DNA from: Prosthecodimorpha hirschii
GTDB lineage: Bacteria; Pseudomonadota; Alphaproteobacteria; Rhizobiales; Ancalomicrobiaceae
Length of the DNA stretch: 64,000 nucleotides
Direction of reading: 5' to 3'
NCBI RefSeq assembly: GCF_001305515.1
Contig: NZ_LJYW01000001.1
Location: 1,055,961-1,119,960 of the forward strand
Below the pieces are notes generated by a model that saw nothing but the letters and a program-made list of their open reading frames with translations, was not told where the DNA came from and did no database searches. Positions within the stretch are counted from its first letter, which is position 1, and each line of letters starts with the position of its first letter. The translations under genes were made by a program, and so were the position numbers. Shown here piece after piece: positions 26,855 through 35,170 of this stretch.

Positions 26855-28369
26855 ATGACCAATCTCGCCACCCAGATCCGCCGCCTCGGCGCCCCCGCCG
26901 CCAAGACCTTCATCGAGACCGGCGACGGCCGCCGCATCACCTATGCCGATCTCTGGGCGACGACGGCGCGGATCGCCAACCACCTCGTCGCGCTGGGCCT
27001 GAAGCCCGGCGACCGGGTCGCCGTGCAGGTCGAGAAGTCGCCCGAGGCGCTGATGCTCTATCTCGCCACGATCCGGGCCGGCGGCGTGTTCCTGCCGCTC
27101 AACACGGCCTATACGCTGGCCGAGCTCGAGTATTTCATCGGCGATGCGGAACCCGCCATCGTGGTCTGCCGGCCGGCCGACGCCGACGCGATGACCGCAC
27201 TGGCGTCCCGGCTCGGCGCGGCGCGCGTCGAGACGCTCGGCACCAAGGGCGACGGCAGCATCATGGCCGGTGCGGCGACGGCCTCCGACCTTTTCGAGGA
27301 TGTCGAGCGGGCCGACGACGATCTCGCCGCGATCCTCTACACCTCCGGCACGACCGGGCGCTCCAAGGGCGCCATGCTCAGCCACCGCAACCTCGCCTCC
27401 AATGCCGAGACGCTGGTCGACACCTGGCGCTTCACCGCCGACGACGTGCTGATCCACGCCCTGCCGATCTACCACACGCATGGCCTGTTCGTGGCCTCGA
27501 ACATCATCCTGATGGCCGGCGCCTCGATGATCTTCCTGCCGCGTTTCGATGCCGACCAGATCGTCGGCCTTTTCGACCGCGCCACCACGCTGATGGGCGT
27601 GCCGACCTTCTATGTCCGGCTCAGCCAGCATCCCGGCGTCACCCGCGCCTCGACCGCCGGCATGCGCCTGTTCGTCTCCGGCTCGGCGCCTTTGCTGGCC
27701 GAGACCCACCGCGCCTTCGAGGCGGCGACCGGCAAGGCCATCCTGGAGCGCTACGGGATGACCGAGACCAACATGAACACCTCCAACCCCTATGACGGCG
27801 ACCGCATCGCCGGCACCGTCGGCCTGCCGCTCCCCGGCGTCGACCTGCGGGTTTCCGACCCCGAGACCGGCCGCCTGCTCGCGCAGGGCGAGATCGGCGT
27901 CATCGAGGTCAAGGGTCCGAACGTGTTCCAGGGCTACTGGCGCATGCCCGAGAAGACCGCGGCCGAATTCCGCCCCGACGGCTTCTTCATCACCGGCGAT
28001 CTCGGCAAGATCGACGAGCGCGGCTATGTCCACATCGTCGGCCGCGGCAAGGACCTGGTCATCTCGGGCGGCTTCAACGTCTATCCGAAGGAGGTCGAGA
28101 CCGAGATCGACGCCATCGCGGGCGTGGTCGAAAGCGCCGTGATCGGCGTGCCGCATCCCGATCTCGGCGAGGGCGTCACCGCCGTGGTGGTGCGCGAGGC
28201 CGGCGCCAGCGTCGACGAGGCCGCCGTCTCGGCGGCGCTGGCCGATCGGCTGGCCAAGTTCAAGCAGCCGAAGCGCGTCTTCTTCGTCGACGACCTGCCG
28301 CGCAACACCATGGGCAAGGTGCAGAAGAACGTGCTGCGCGACCAGTACCGGACCATCTACGGCGGCTGA
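26855..28369 (+). CDS. matB: Malonyl-CoA synthetase (malonate--CoA ligase)
   Basis: A 504-residue acyl-CoA synthetase matching the malonyl-CoA synthetase length and motifs. The P-loop is 'LYTSGTTGRSKGAMLSHRNL' (about 159-178). 'ILERYGMTETNMNTSNPYDGDR' is the A5-type motif typical of MatB. 'FFITGDLGKIDERGYVHI' and 'GRGKDLVISGGFNVYPKEVE' form the hinge, and the catalytic Lys is in 'NTMGKVQKNVLRDQY'. It makes malonyl-CoA from malonate, ATP and CoA in the cytoplasm. It is 83 bp after the decarboxylase gene and is the last gene of the malonate operon. The start at 26855 is the first ATG with a family-like N-terminus. Confidence 0.92.
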   Translation: MTNLATQIRRLGAPAAKTFIETGDGRRITYADLWATTARIANHLVALGLKPGDRVAVQVEKSPEALMLYLATIRAGGVFLPLNTAYTLAELEYFIGDAEPAIVVCRPADADAMTALASRLGAARVETLGTKGDGSIMAGAATASDLFEDVERADDDLAAILYTSGTTGRSKGAMLSHRNLASNAETLVDTWRFTADDVLIHALPIYHTHGLFVASNIILMAGASMIFLPRFDADQIVGLFDRATTLMGVPTFYVRLSQHPGVTRASTAGMRLFVSGSAPLLAETHRAFEAATGKAILERYGMTETNMNTSNPYDGDRIAGTVGLPLPGVDLRVSDPETGRLLAQGEIGVIEVKGPNVFQGYWRMPEKTAAEFRPDGFFITGDLGKIDERGYVHIVGRGKDLVISGGFNVYPKEVETEIDAIAGVVESAVIGVPHPDLGEGVTAVVVREAGASVDEAAVSAALADRLAKFKQPKRVFFVDDLPRNTMGKVQKNVLRDQYRTIYGG

Positions 28370-28414
28370 CGCGGAGCGCAGCCCGCGGATCGCGGTGCGG
28401 CGTGCCGGCGCGGC

Positions 28415-30541
28415 TCACTCCGCCGCGAGGCGGCGCAGGCGGCGGTGGATGGTGGTGCGGTCGACGCCGAGGCGGCGGGCCAGTTCGGAGACGTTGCCGC
28501 CGCAGGCGGCGAGGTCGGCGCGCAGATCCGGTCCGGCCTTGCGCAGCGGCGGCATGGCGGCGGTTCCGGCACGGTCGAAATCGGCCCGGTCGGTCCCTCT
28601 GCGCTCGATCCCGTCCCGGTCGATCTCGTCCCGGTCGATCGTGTTCCGGTCGATCGCGGTGCCGGCCGGCCGGTGGCGCCCCTTCCCGGGCATGATCCTG
28701 TCATTGCGATCCGCCTGCGCGGCGCCGAAATCCGCTGCGCCGGCGAGCGTGTCCGGCAGGTCCTCGGGGCGGACCTCGCCGTCCTCGGCGAGCGCGGCGG
28801 CGACGCGCAGCACATTGGCCAGTTCGCGCAGGTTTCCCGGCCAGTCATGGCCGCGCAGGGCGAGCCGGGCGGCCGTCGACAGGCGCAGGGGGCCGCCCTG
28901 CTCCTCGGCGGCCCGGCGCAGCAGGTGGTCGGTGACCGCGTCGAAATCCTGCCGCTCGCGCAAGGGCGGCAGGGCGAGCGTCGCGGCGTTGAGCCGGTAG
29001 TAGAGATCCTGCCGGAAGCGCCCGGCCGCGACCCGGCGGTCGAGCCGGTGATGGGAGGCTGAGATCAGCCGGAAATGCACGGGCTTGGCCCGATGCGCGC
29101 CGACCGGCGTCACCTCCCCTTCGGCCAGCACGCGCAGGAGCCGCGCCTGCAGGCCGAGCGGCATGTCGCCGATCTCGTCCAGGAACAGCGTGCCGCCGTC
29201 GGCCGCCTCGATCAGGCCGGTCTTGCCGCGCGGCGCCGCGCCCGTGAAGGCCCCCGGCGCGTAGCCGAACAGTTCCGATTCGATCAAGCTTTCGGGGATC
29301 GCCGCGCAATTGACCGCGACGAAGCGGCCGGGCTGCGGCCGGCTGTCGTGGATGGCGCGGGCGAGATATTCCTTGCCGGTACCGGTCTCGCCCTGGATCA
29401 GGATCGGAATGTCGCGCTGGGCGAGCTTCATGGCGCGCAGCTGCACCGCCTCCATGGCCGGATCGCCGAAGCCGAGTTCGCGCAGCGGCCGCGGCACGCG
29501 GCTGACCGGCAGGGCGGTGCCGCGGAAGCTCGCCACCGGGGCGACCGCGCTCGCAAACAGCGCCGCGCTGGCGCGGGTGCGCACGATCCGCTCGCCGCTC
29601 GGCTGGCCGCGCATCAGGCGCGGCAGGTCGTCGACCTCCAGCTCCAGGAGCCGGGAGACCGGCTGCCCGATCAGGGCGCGCGTCTCGCCGGCGCGCAGCC
29701 CGAGCAGGCGCGACAACGCGCGCAGGCCGCCATGGGTCATGCCGGAGATGCGGCCCGCCCCGTCGATCGACAGGGCCGCCTCCGGATCGACATCGAGGAA
29801 TTCGGGCGAGCGCGACAGGCGCAGGATCCAGTCCTGCCGGGTGCGCGCCATCAGGTTGGCGAGCTCGATCCGCCGCGCCGTCTCGGTGACCAGATGCTGG
29901 GCCAGCTGCTGGCTCGCCTTCGCGGTCGGCGAGCGCAGCTGCGAGATGTCGACCACCGCGGTCAGGTCGCCGAGCGTGTCGAAGACCGGCGCGGCCGAGC
30001 AGGTCAGGCCGATATGGCTGGTGTCGAAATGGTCGTCCTGGTGGATCACGACCGGATCGCCGGATACGATGCAGGCCCCGACCGCGCAGGTGCCGGCGCG
30101 GCTCTCCGACCATTCCGAGCCGAGATAGAGCCCGGCGCGGCGCAGGTGGTTGTCGAAGGTCGGATCGCCGAGGAAGTCGACCGTGACGCCGCGCGCATCC
30201 GACAGGAGCAGGACGTAGTGCTGGTCCATGACATGCCGGAACAGGCCTTCGAGCGCCGACCGGCCGATCCGGATCAGGTCCTGCGCCTGCTGGCGATGCT
30301 CCTTCAGCTGCGTTTCGGGGACGATATAGGCCTGCTGCGCCTGGGCCGGGTCGAGCCGGTAGTCGTTCAGGCAGCGCAGCCAGGACTGCAGCACCGGCGC
30401 GTCCCGCAGGCTCGCATCCCCGCGCGCAACCCGCTCGAGCTCCAGCACATGGGACTTGGCCGACACCTCGGCCGGCATTCTGGCCGAAGTCCCGGCCGGC
30501 GTGTTGGCCGACGCTTCGGCCGGCTTTCTGGCCGACACCAT
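28415..30541 (-). CDS. Sigma-54-dependent transcriptional activator (AcoR-like)
   Basis: A 708-residue enhancer-binding protein. A GAF-type sensor (about 85-205) and a PAS-like linker (about 240-330) lead to an AAA+ domain. Walker A 'GETGTGKE' is at 384-391, the sigma-54 contact loop GAFTGA at 430-435 and Walker B 'TLFLDEIGDM' at 451-460. A Fis-type helix-turn-helix is at 676-704. The intact GAFTGA says it is a true sigma-54 activator. Two low-complexity stretches are odd: residues 5-28 from 24-bp DNA repeats, and 629-659 from 15-bp repeats between AAA+ and HTH. The ATG at 30541 has a GGGGAG site. The target operon is not evident; it converges with the malonate operon. Confidence 0.9.
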   Translation of the reverse strand: MVSARKPAEASANTPAGTSARMPAEVSAKSHVLELERVARGDASLRDAPVLQSWLRCLNDYRLDPAQAQQAYIVPETQLKEHRQQAQDLIRIGRSALEGLFRHVMDQHYVLLLSDARGVTVDFLGDPTFDNHLRRAGLYLGSEWSESRAGTCAVGACIVSGDPVVIHQDDHFDTSHIGLTCSAAPVFDTLGDLTAVVDISQLRSPTAKASQQLAQHLVTETARRIELANLMARTRQDWILRLSRSPEFLDVDPEAALSIDGAGRISGMTHGGLRALSRLLGLRAGETRALIGQPVSRLLELEVDDLPRLMRGQPSGERIVRTRASAALFASAVAPVASFRGTALPVSRVPRPLRELGFGDPAMEAVQLRAMKLAQRDIPILIQGETGTGKEYLARAIHDSRPQPGRFVAVNCAAIPESLIESELFGYAPGAFTGAAPRGKTGLIEAADGGTLFLDEIGDMPLGLQARLLRVLAEGEVTPVGAHRAKPVHFRLISASHHRLDRRVAAGRFRQDLYYRLNAATLALPPLRERQDFDAVTDHLLRRAAEEQGGPLRLSTAARLALRGHDWPGNLRELANVLRVAAALAEDGEVRPEDLPDTLAGAADFGAAQADRNDRIMPGKGRHRPAGTAIDRNTIDRDEIDRDGIERRGTDRADFDRAGTAAMPPLRKAGPDLRADLAACGGNVSELARRLGVDRTTIHRRLRRLAAE
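28571..28660 (-). repeat. 15-bp minisatellite inside the sigma-54 activator gene
   Basis: Six 15-bp units, of which the last three (28616-28660, consensus CCGGTCGATCNCGTC) are close copies and the first three are diverged. The unit length keeps frame and encodes a five-residue motif of the type IDRDx in the linker between the AAA+ and HTH domains. Copy number could vary by slippage without breaking the gene. Confidence 0.8.
30458..30529 (-). repeat. 24-bp tandem repeat at the 5' end of the sigma-54 activator gene
   Basis: Three consecutive 24-bp copies with the pattern GGCCGA...GGCCGGC...T, and the beginning of a fourth to about 30541. They encode an eight-residue repeat (KPAEASAN, TPAGTSAR, MPAEVSAK) at the N-terminus, immediately after the start codon. 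Confidence 0.8.
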
Positions 30542-30680
30542 GGCATGCTCCCCGGCGCCGCTTCTGTCGACGGCTGCCCAGCCCGAATTCAACCGATTGA
30601 AGGGTCGCATGCCCGGGCATGGGGATCAACGGGATCCGGACCTGCGGGACCGCGCGCCGCAGGGAGCAGGAGCAAGGCCC

Positions 30681-32303
30681 TCAATCGGCCACCGCATGGG
30701 CCGGGTCGACCTTGGCCGGCGTCTTGCCGACGCGGATCAGGAGGAGGAGCGGCAGGGCGGCGAGGCTGATGAAGGTCATCAGGCGGAAGTCGTTGGCATA
30801 GGCGATGATCACCGCCTGGGCGGTGACCAGCTGCTCGAGCAGGGCGCGGCCGGTCGTCGTGGCGGGATCGACCAGCGCGGCGGTGGGGAACTGCAGGCCG
30901 AGATTCCAGGGCGTCAGGCTCTCGGTCAGGCGGGCATGCATCAGCGTGGTGGTCGAGGTCAGCTGCGCGATCACGATCGAGACGCCGACGGCGCTGCCGA
31001 GATTGCGGATCAGCGTCCAGACTGCAGTGCCCTCGGTGCGGTAGCGCGCCGGCAGGGTCGCGAAGGCGACGGTGTTCAGCGGCACGAAGACGAAGCCGAG
31101 GCCGACGCCCTGCATGATCGAGGTCCAGACGATCGTGCTGGCGGGGGTATCGGCGGTCATGCCGGTCATGAAGACCAACGGCAGGGTCGACAGGATCAAG
31201 CCGGTCAGGATCATCAGCCGCGCGTCGATCCGGCCGAGCAGGCGCCCGGTGACCATCATCGCCGCCATGGTGCCGATGCCGCGCGTGCCGAGCAGCAGGC
31301 CGGCCTGCATGACCGGGTAGCCGATGACGTTCTGCACGAAGGGCGTGACCAGCGCCATGGTGGCGAGCAGGATGATGCCGACCACGAACATGAACACGAC
31401 GCCGACGGAGAAATTGGTGTCCCGGAAGATCTGGATCGGGATGAAGGGCCGCTCCGCGGTCAGCGAATGGACGACGAAATACCAGAGCCCCGCCGCGGCG
31501 ACGATCGCCTCGGCGCGGATCTCGGCCGAATCGAACCAGCCGAGCGACTCGCCCCGGTCGAGCATCAGCTGCGCGGCGCCGATGCCGATCGACAGCGCCG
31601 CGAAGCCGAACCAGTCGAAACGCATGCTCGGCTGGGTCGGGGTCTCCTGCATGAAGGCCGCCAGGCCAAGCACGGTGGCGATGCCGAAAGGCAGGTTGAC
31701 GAAGAAGACCCAGTGCCAGGACAGCGTGTCGGTCAGCCAGCCGCCGAGCGTCGGGCCCATGATCGGGCCGATCATGACGCCCATGCCCCAGACCGCCATG
31801 GCCTGGCCGCGCCGCTCGGGCGGGTAGATGGCCATCATCACCGCCTGGCTCAGCGGCACCAGCGCGGCGCCGAAGACGCCCTGCAGCAGGCGGTAGAGCA
31901 CCATGTCGGTGATCGACTGGGCGATGCCGCACAGCATCGAGGCGACCGTGAAGCCGGCCGCGCAGACGATCAGCACCTTCTTGGTGCCGAAGCGCATGGC
32001 CAGCCAGCCGACCGGCGCGGTCATGATCGCGGCGGCGACGATATAGGAGGTCAGCACCCAGTTGACCTGATCGATCGTCGCCGACAGGCTGCCCTGCATA
32101 TAGGGCAGCGCCACATTGGCGATGGTCGTGTCGAGCGCCTGCATGATCGTGGCCGCCATCAGGCAGACGGTGATCATGCCGCGGTTCTTGACCTCGCCGC
32201 CCGGAACGGACCCGCCTGGAACGGACCTGCCCTGGGCCGCGCCGCCCTGGGCGCCCCCGGCCGGGACCGCCGCGGGCGCCTTGCCTGCGCCGGGGCCGCT
32301 CAC
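30681..32303 (-). CDS. DHA2-family MFS multidrug efflux permease (EmrB-like)
   Basis: A 540-residue drug:H+ antiporter with 14 predicted helices. Motifs of the DHA2 family are present: 'ALDTTIANVALPYM' (motif D1), 'GWLAMRFGTKKVL' (motif A), 'YRLLQGVFGAALVPLSQA' and 'GVMIGPIMGPTLGGWLTD' (motif C). It works with the adaptor encoded upstream and probably an outer-membrane channel from elsewhere. The GTG at 32303 overlaps the adaptor stop (GTGA) and gives a 40-residue Gly/Pro/Ala-rich tail before helix 1; an ATG at the 'MITVCLMAA' position is an alternative without that tail. Third gene of marR-emrA-emrB. Confidence 0.9.
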   Translation of the reverse strand: MSGPGAGKAPAAVPAGGAQGGAAQGRSVPGGSVPGGEVKNRGMITVCLMAATIMQALDTTIANVALPYMQGSLSATIDQVNWVLTSYIVAAAIMTAPVGWLAMRFGTKKVLIVCAAGFTVASMLCGIAQSITDMVLYRLLQGVFGAALVPLSQAVMMAIYPPERRGQAMAVWGMGVMIGPIMGPTLGGWLTDTLSWHWVFFVNLPFGIATVLGLAAFMQETPTQPSMRFDWFGFAALSIGIGAAQLMLDRGESLGWFDSAEIRAEAIVAAAGLWYFVVHSLTAERPFIPIQIFRDTNFSVGVVFMFVVGIILLATMALVTPFVQNVIGYPVMQAGLLLGTRGIGTMAAMMVTGRLLGRIDARLMILTGLILSTLPLVFMTGMTADTPASTIVWTSIMQGVGLGFVFVPLNTVAFATLPARYRTEGTAVWTLIRNLGSAVGVSIVIAQLTSTTTLMHARLTESLTPWNLGLQFPTAALVDPATTTGRALLEQLVTAQAVIIAYANDFRLMTFISLAALPLLLLIRVGKTPAKVDPAHAVAD

Positions 32304-33505
32304 CGGACGGTCGGCGCGACCGACTTCGGTGCGCCCTCCCCGCCTGCGAAAGCCGGAAGACCGACCAGGCCCGCGAGGCTGCGCTTGCGGCCGGTATCGA
32401 TCGAGACGTCGGCGCTCATGCCGGCGCGCAGGCCGGTCGTGTCCTCGCCCGGCGCGAAGGCGACCCGAACGGGCACGCGCTGGACGACCTTGACCCAATT
32501 GCCCGAGGCGTTCTGCGCCGGCAGGATCGAGAATTGCGCGCCCGTGCCGGGGCTGATCGCATCGACGGTGCCGTGCCAGACCCGGCCCGGATAGGCGTCG
32601 ACGGTGATCTCGACCGGCAGGCCCGGCCGGACGAATTCGAGATCGGTTTCCTTGGGATTGGCGTCGACCCACAGCCGTTCGGTGCCGACCACCGCGAAGA
32701 CGGTGGTGCCCGCGGTCAGGTAGCGGCCCATCTGGATCGACGGGACCTGGGTGGCCATGCCGGCGATCGGCGAGCGCAGGACGGTGTTGTCGAGATCGCG
32801 CTGCGCCATGTCGCGCTTGGACAGGGCCTCCCGATAGGGCGGGAAGCGATCGATCGGCAGGGCGGGATCGCCGAGCAGCTGATTGAGCGCGGCGACGCGG
32901 CTCTGCTTCAGGCTTTCGGCCTGCGACCGCGCCGTGGCCAGGGCCAGCCGCACGGTCTCCACGTCGGTCTGGGTCGCGACGCGATTGCCGAGCAGGGACG
33001 ACTTGCGTTCGAGATCCTTCTCGCGCAACTCGATGCTCTCCTCCGCGATGACGATCTGGCGGGCGAGGCTCTCCACCGAGGTCTTCAGGTTGGCGTGGTC
33101 GGCGCGCACCGACTGCAGCTTGGCTTCCGCCTCGGCGAGCGCCAACCGATAGGATTCCGGGTCGATCGCGAAGAGCGGGTCGCCCGGGCGGACCTTCTGG
33201 CCTTCGGTCACGTCGATGCGCACGACGCGCCCGGAAACCTCGGGCGTGATCAGCACCTTCTCGGCGCCGACATAGCTGTTGTCGGTCGAGATCCAGCGCC
33301 CGCCGGCAAGCCACAGCGCACCGCCGCCGACCGCGGCGGCGAGCGGCAGCACGACCATCAGCACGAAGCGCATCCCGGCCTTTCGATTGCGGCGCTGGGT
33401 GGCGGCCTCGACGGCGGCCTGCGGCGCCGGCAGCGCCAGGGGGGCGGATGCGGCCGAAGCCGCGACTTCGGCCTTCGGGGCGGCGGGGGCGGTGTCAGTC
33501 GGCAT
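32300..33505 (-). CDS. HlyD/EmrA family efflux adaptor
   Basis: A 401-residue membrane-fusion protein. One membrane helix near residues 45-65 ('FVLMVVLPLAAAVGGGALWL') follows a 40-residue Ala/Pro-rich cytoplasmic tail. Next come 'TDNSYVGAEKVLITPEVSGRVVRIDVTEGQKVRPGDPLFAID' (lipoyl half), a long coiled coil (about 130-230), the second lipoyl half ('RSPIAGMATQV') and a beta-barrel ending 'RAGMSADVSIDTG'. It links the EmrB-like pump to the outer membrane. The ATG at 33505 has a GGAG site and overlaps the marR stop by 11 bp. The operon is likely controlled by the MarR protein. Confidence 0.9.
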   Translation of the reverse strand: MPTDTAPAAPKAEVAASAASAPLALPAPQAAVEAATQRRNRKAGMRFVLMVVLPLAAAVGGGALWLAGGRWISTDNSYVGAEKVLITPEVSGRVVRIDVTEGQKVRPGDPLFAIDPESYRLALAEAEAKLQSVRADHANLKTSVESLARQIVIAEESIELREKDLERKSSLLGNRVATQTDVETVRLALATARSQAESLKQSRVAALNQLLGDPALPIDRFPPYREALSKRDMAQRDLDNTVLRSPIAGMATQVPSIQMGRYLTAGTTVFAVVGTERLWVDANPKETDLEFVRPGLPVEITVDAYPGRVWHGTVDAISPGTGAQFSILPAQNASGNWVKVVQRVPVRVAFAPGEDTTGLRAGMSADVSIDTGRKRSLAGLVGLPAFAGGEGAPKSVAPTVR

Positions 33506-33998
33506 GGGTAAGCTCCGAATCCGCTGCGACCGCATGACAATCGGCGCCGGATTTGATGTTCTGCTTGATGGCGTTGAGCGAGGCCTTCAGCGTCGCGACG
33601 GCCTCCGGCGTGAAGCCGGCGAGCATCTCGTCGGTGATCGCGAGAGCCAGCGGCGCCAGATCCTCGACGGCCCGGCGGCCGGCCTCGGTCGTGAACAGGA
33701 GGTTGGCGCGGCGGTCGCTCGGATGCGGCCGGCGCTCGACCAGCCCCTGCGCATCGAGCCGGTCGATCAGGCGCGTCAGCGTGATCGGCTGGATTTCCAG
33801 CAGTTCGGCCAGTTCCGCCTGGGTCCGCCCCTCCTGCACATAGAGCTTGCCGAGCAGCGCCCATTGCGCGCGCGTGGTTCCGCATTCCCGGGCCCGGTGA
33901 TCGACAAAGGACCGGATCTGGCGCGCCGTATCGACCAGGAGGAGAAACACCTCCCGGCGCGGATCGGCATAGAGGGACTGTAGCTGAGCCTTCGACAT
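33495..33998 (-). CDS. MarR family regulator of the efflux operon
   Basis: A 167-residue MarR-type winged-helix repressor. The DNA-binding part includes 'TRAQWALLGKLYVQEGRTQAELAELLEIQPITLTRLIDRLDAQGLVERRPHPSDRRANLLFTTEAG'; the wing with 'DRRA' is diagnostic. N- and C-terminal helices would form the dimer. It is first in the operon with the adaptor and pump, and a 14-bp palindrome lies 10 bp upstream of its start, consistent with autorepression released by a drug-like ligand. The ATG at 33998 was selected; longer frames reading upstream cross the palindrome and the DMT leader. Confidence 0.9.
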   Translation of the reverse strand: MSKAQLQSLYADPRREVFLLLVDTARQIRSFVDHRARECGTTRAQWALLGKLYVQEGRTQAELAELLEIQPITLTRLIDRLDAQGLVERRPHPSDRRANLLFTTEAGRRAVEDLAPLALAITDEMLAGFTPEAVATLKASLNAIKQNIKSGADCHAVAADSELTHAD

Positions 33999-34007
33999 GC
34001 GCTCAAT

Positions 34008-34021
34008 ATAAGCATGCTTAT
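34008..34021. promoter_or_regulatory. MarR-type operator palindrome
   Basis: ATAAGCATGCTTAT is a perfect 14-bp palindrome in an AT-rich patch 10 bp upstream of the marR start and 135 bp upstream of the divergent DMT carrier gene. Size and symmetry fit a MarR dimer. It could control both directions. Confidence 0.65.
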
Positions 34022-34155
34022 TATATGGGAAAGGGACTTTGAGCATGGCAGGATTGCAGAAGCGTCCCGGCTCGCCCCGCCTTGCGCGGGCCTTCGGCTT
34101 CTGAAACAAAACGCCCGGGTGCCGCGCCCTGTCGCGACGGCCGACCGAGGTCGCC

Positions 34156-35049
34156 ATGGATCGTTTTGCGCCGGGCCATGCCACCGGCATTCTTCTCTAT
34201 TCGGCCGGAATCTTCTTCTTCGCCCTCAACGACGCGCTCGGCAAATGGCTGGTCGCCGACTATTCGGTCGGCCAGTTGCTGCTCCTGCGCACGATCGGGG
34301 CGGTCTTCGTGCTGGCGCCGCTCATCTGGATGCACCGGCCGGCGCTGATCGGCGGCGGCCAGACCGGGCTGAAGCTCGCCCGCGTCGCCTGCATGGCGGC
34401 CGATACCTTCGCCTTCTACTATTCGACGCTCTATCTGCCGCTCGCCGACGTGATGACCTTCTACATGGCGGCGCCGCTGCTGATCACCGCGATCGCGGTG
34501 CCGTTCCTGGGCGAGAAGGTCGGCATCTGGCGCTGGTCGGCGATCCTGGTCGGCTTCGTCGGCGTGGTCATCGCCCTGAAGCCGACCGGTGCGGCCGTCT
34601 CGATGGTCTCGCTGATCGCCCTGTTCGGCTCGACCATGTATGCGGCCGGCGTCACCATCACGCGCGCGCTCAAGGATACCCATTGGCTGCAGCTGGTGAC
34701 GTGGCAGTTCGCCGGCGCCGGTCTGACCGGCCTCGTCACGGCACCGATCGGCTGGGTCACACCCGGCCCGGTGGACCTGATGCTCCTGTTCCTGCTCGGC
34801 GTCGTCGCGGTCGTCTGCTTCATCCTGATCGTCCGCGCCCTGTCGAACACGCCCGCCTCGGTGCTCGCCCCGTTCCAGTACAGTTCGATCCTCTGGGCGG
34901 CCGTGATGGGCTGGCTGGTCTGGGGCGACGTGCCGACGCGCGAGATCGTGATCGGCAATGCCATCATCGTGGCGAGCGGGCTCTTTCTCTTCTATCGCGA
35001 GCGGCGGCGCGGCTCGGATGTCGCCGATCGGATCGAACCGATCCCGTGA
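34156..35049 (+). CDS. DMT superfamily (EamA) transporter
   Basis: A 297-residue protein with ten hydrophobic helices in two EamA repeats: residues about 10-140, starting 'GILLYSAGIFFFALNDALGKWLV', and about 150-285, starting 'VSLIALFGSTMYAAGVTITRAL'. 'PLADVMTFYMAAPLLITAIAVPFLGEKVG' is the usual end of the first repeat. Such carriers export amino acids or other metabolites or take up drugs; the substrate is unknown. It is divergent from the MarR-controlled efflux operon and may share its operator. It begins at an ATG after a purine-poor leader; no better in-frame start is seen. Confidence 0.87.
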   Translation: MDRFAPGHATGILLYSAGIFFFALNDALGKWLVADYSVGQLLLLRTIGAVFVLAPLIWMHRPALIGGGQTGLKLARVACMAADTFAFYYSTLYLPLADVMTFYMAAPLLITAIAVPFLGEKVGIWRWSAILVGFVGVVIALKPTGAAVSMVSLIALFGSTMYAAGVTITRALKDTHWLQLVTWQFAGAGLTGLVTAPIGWVTPGPVDLMLLFLLGVVAVVCFILIVRALSNTPASVLAPFQYSSILWAAVMGWLVWGDVPTREIVIGNAIIVASGLFLFYRERRRGSDVADRIEPIP

Positions 35050-35170
35050 ATCGCCCCCATCCGGGCACCCGATACCACATGCGGTTTCCACCTAGGTTGC
35101 ACTGCAGCATCGGGCAGACCAAGGTGGCGCCAGCGGTCCGAGGGGCGGGCCGTCGGACGGAACGGACGTT

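Noticed and set aside
30458-30529. 24-bp repeats considered as a short CRISPR array
   Set aside because: Copies are directly contiguous with no spacers and lie inside a coding frame, so they are a coding minisatellite.
30456-32594. A plus-strand frame of about 700 codons opposite the EmrB-like gene
   Set aside because: Composition is His/Asp/Arg-rich with no motif, and it mirrors the membrane helices of the real gene on the other strand.
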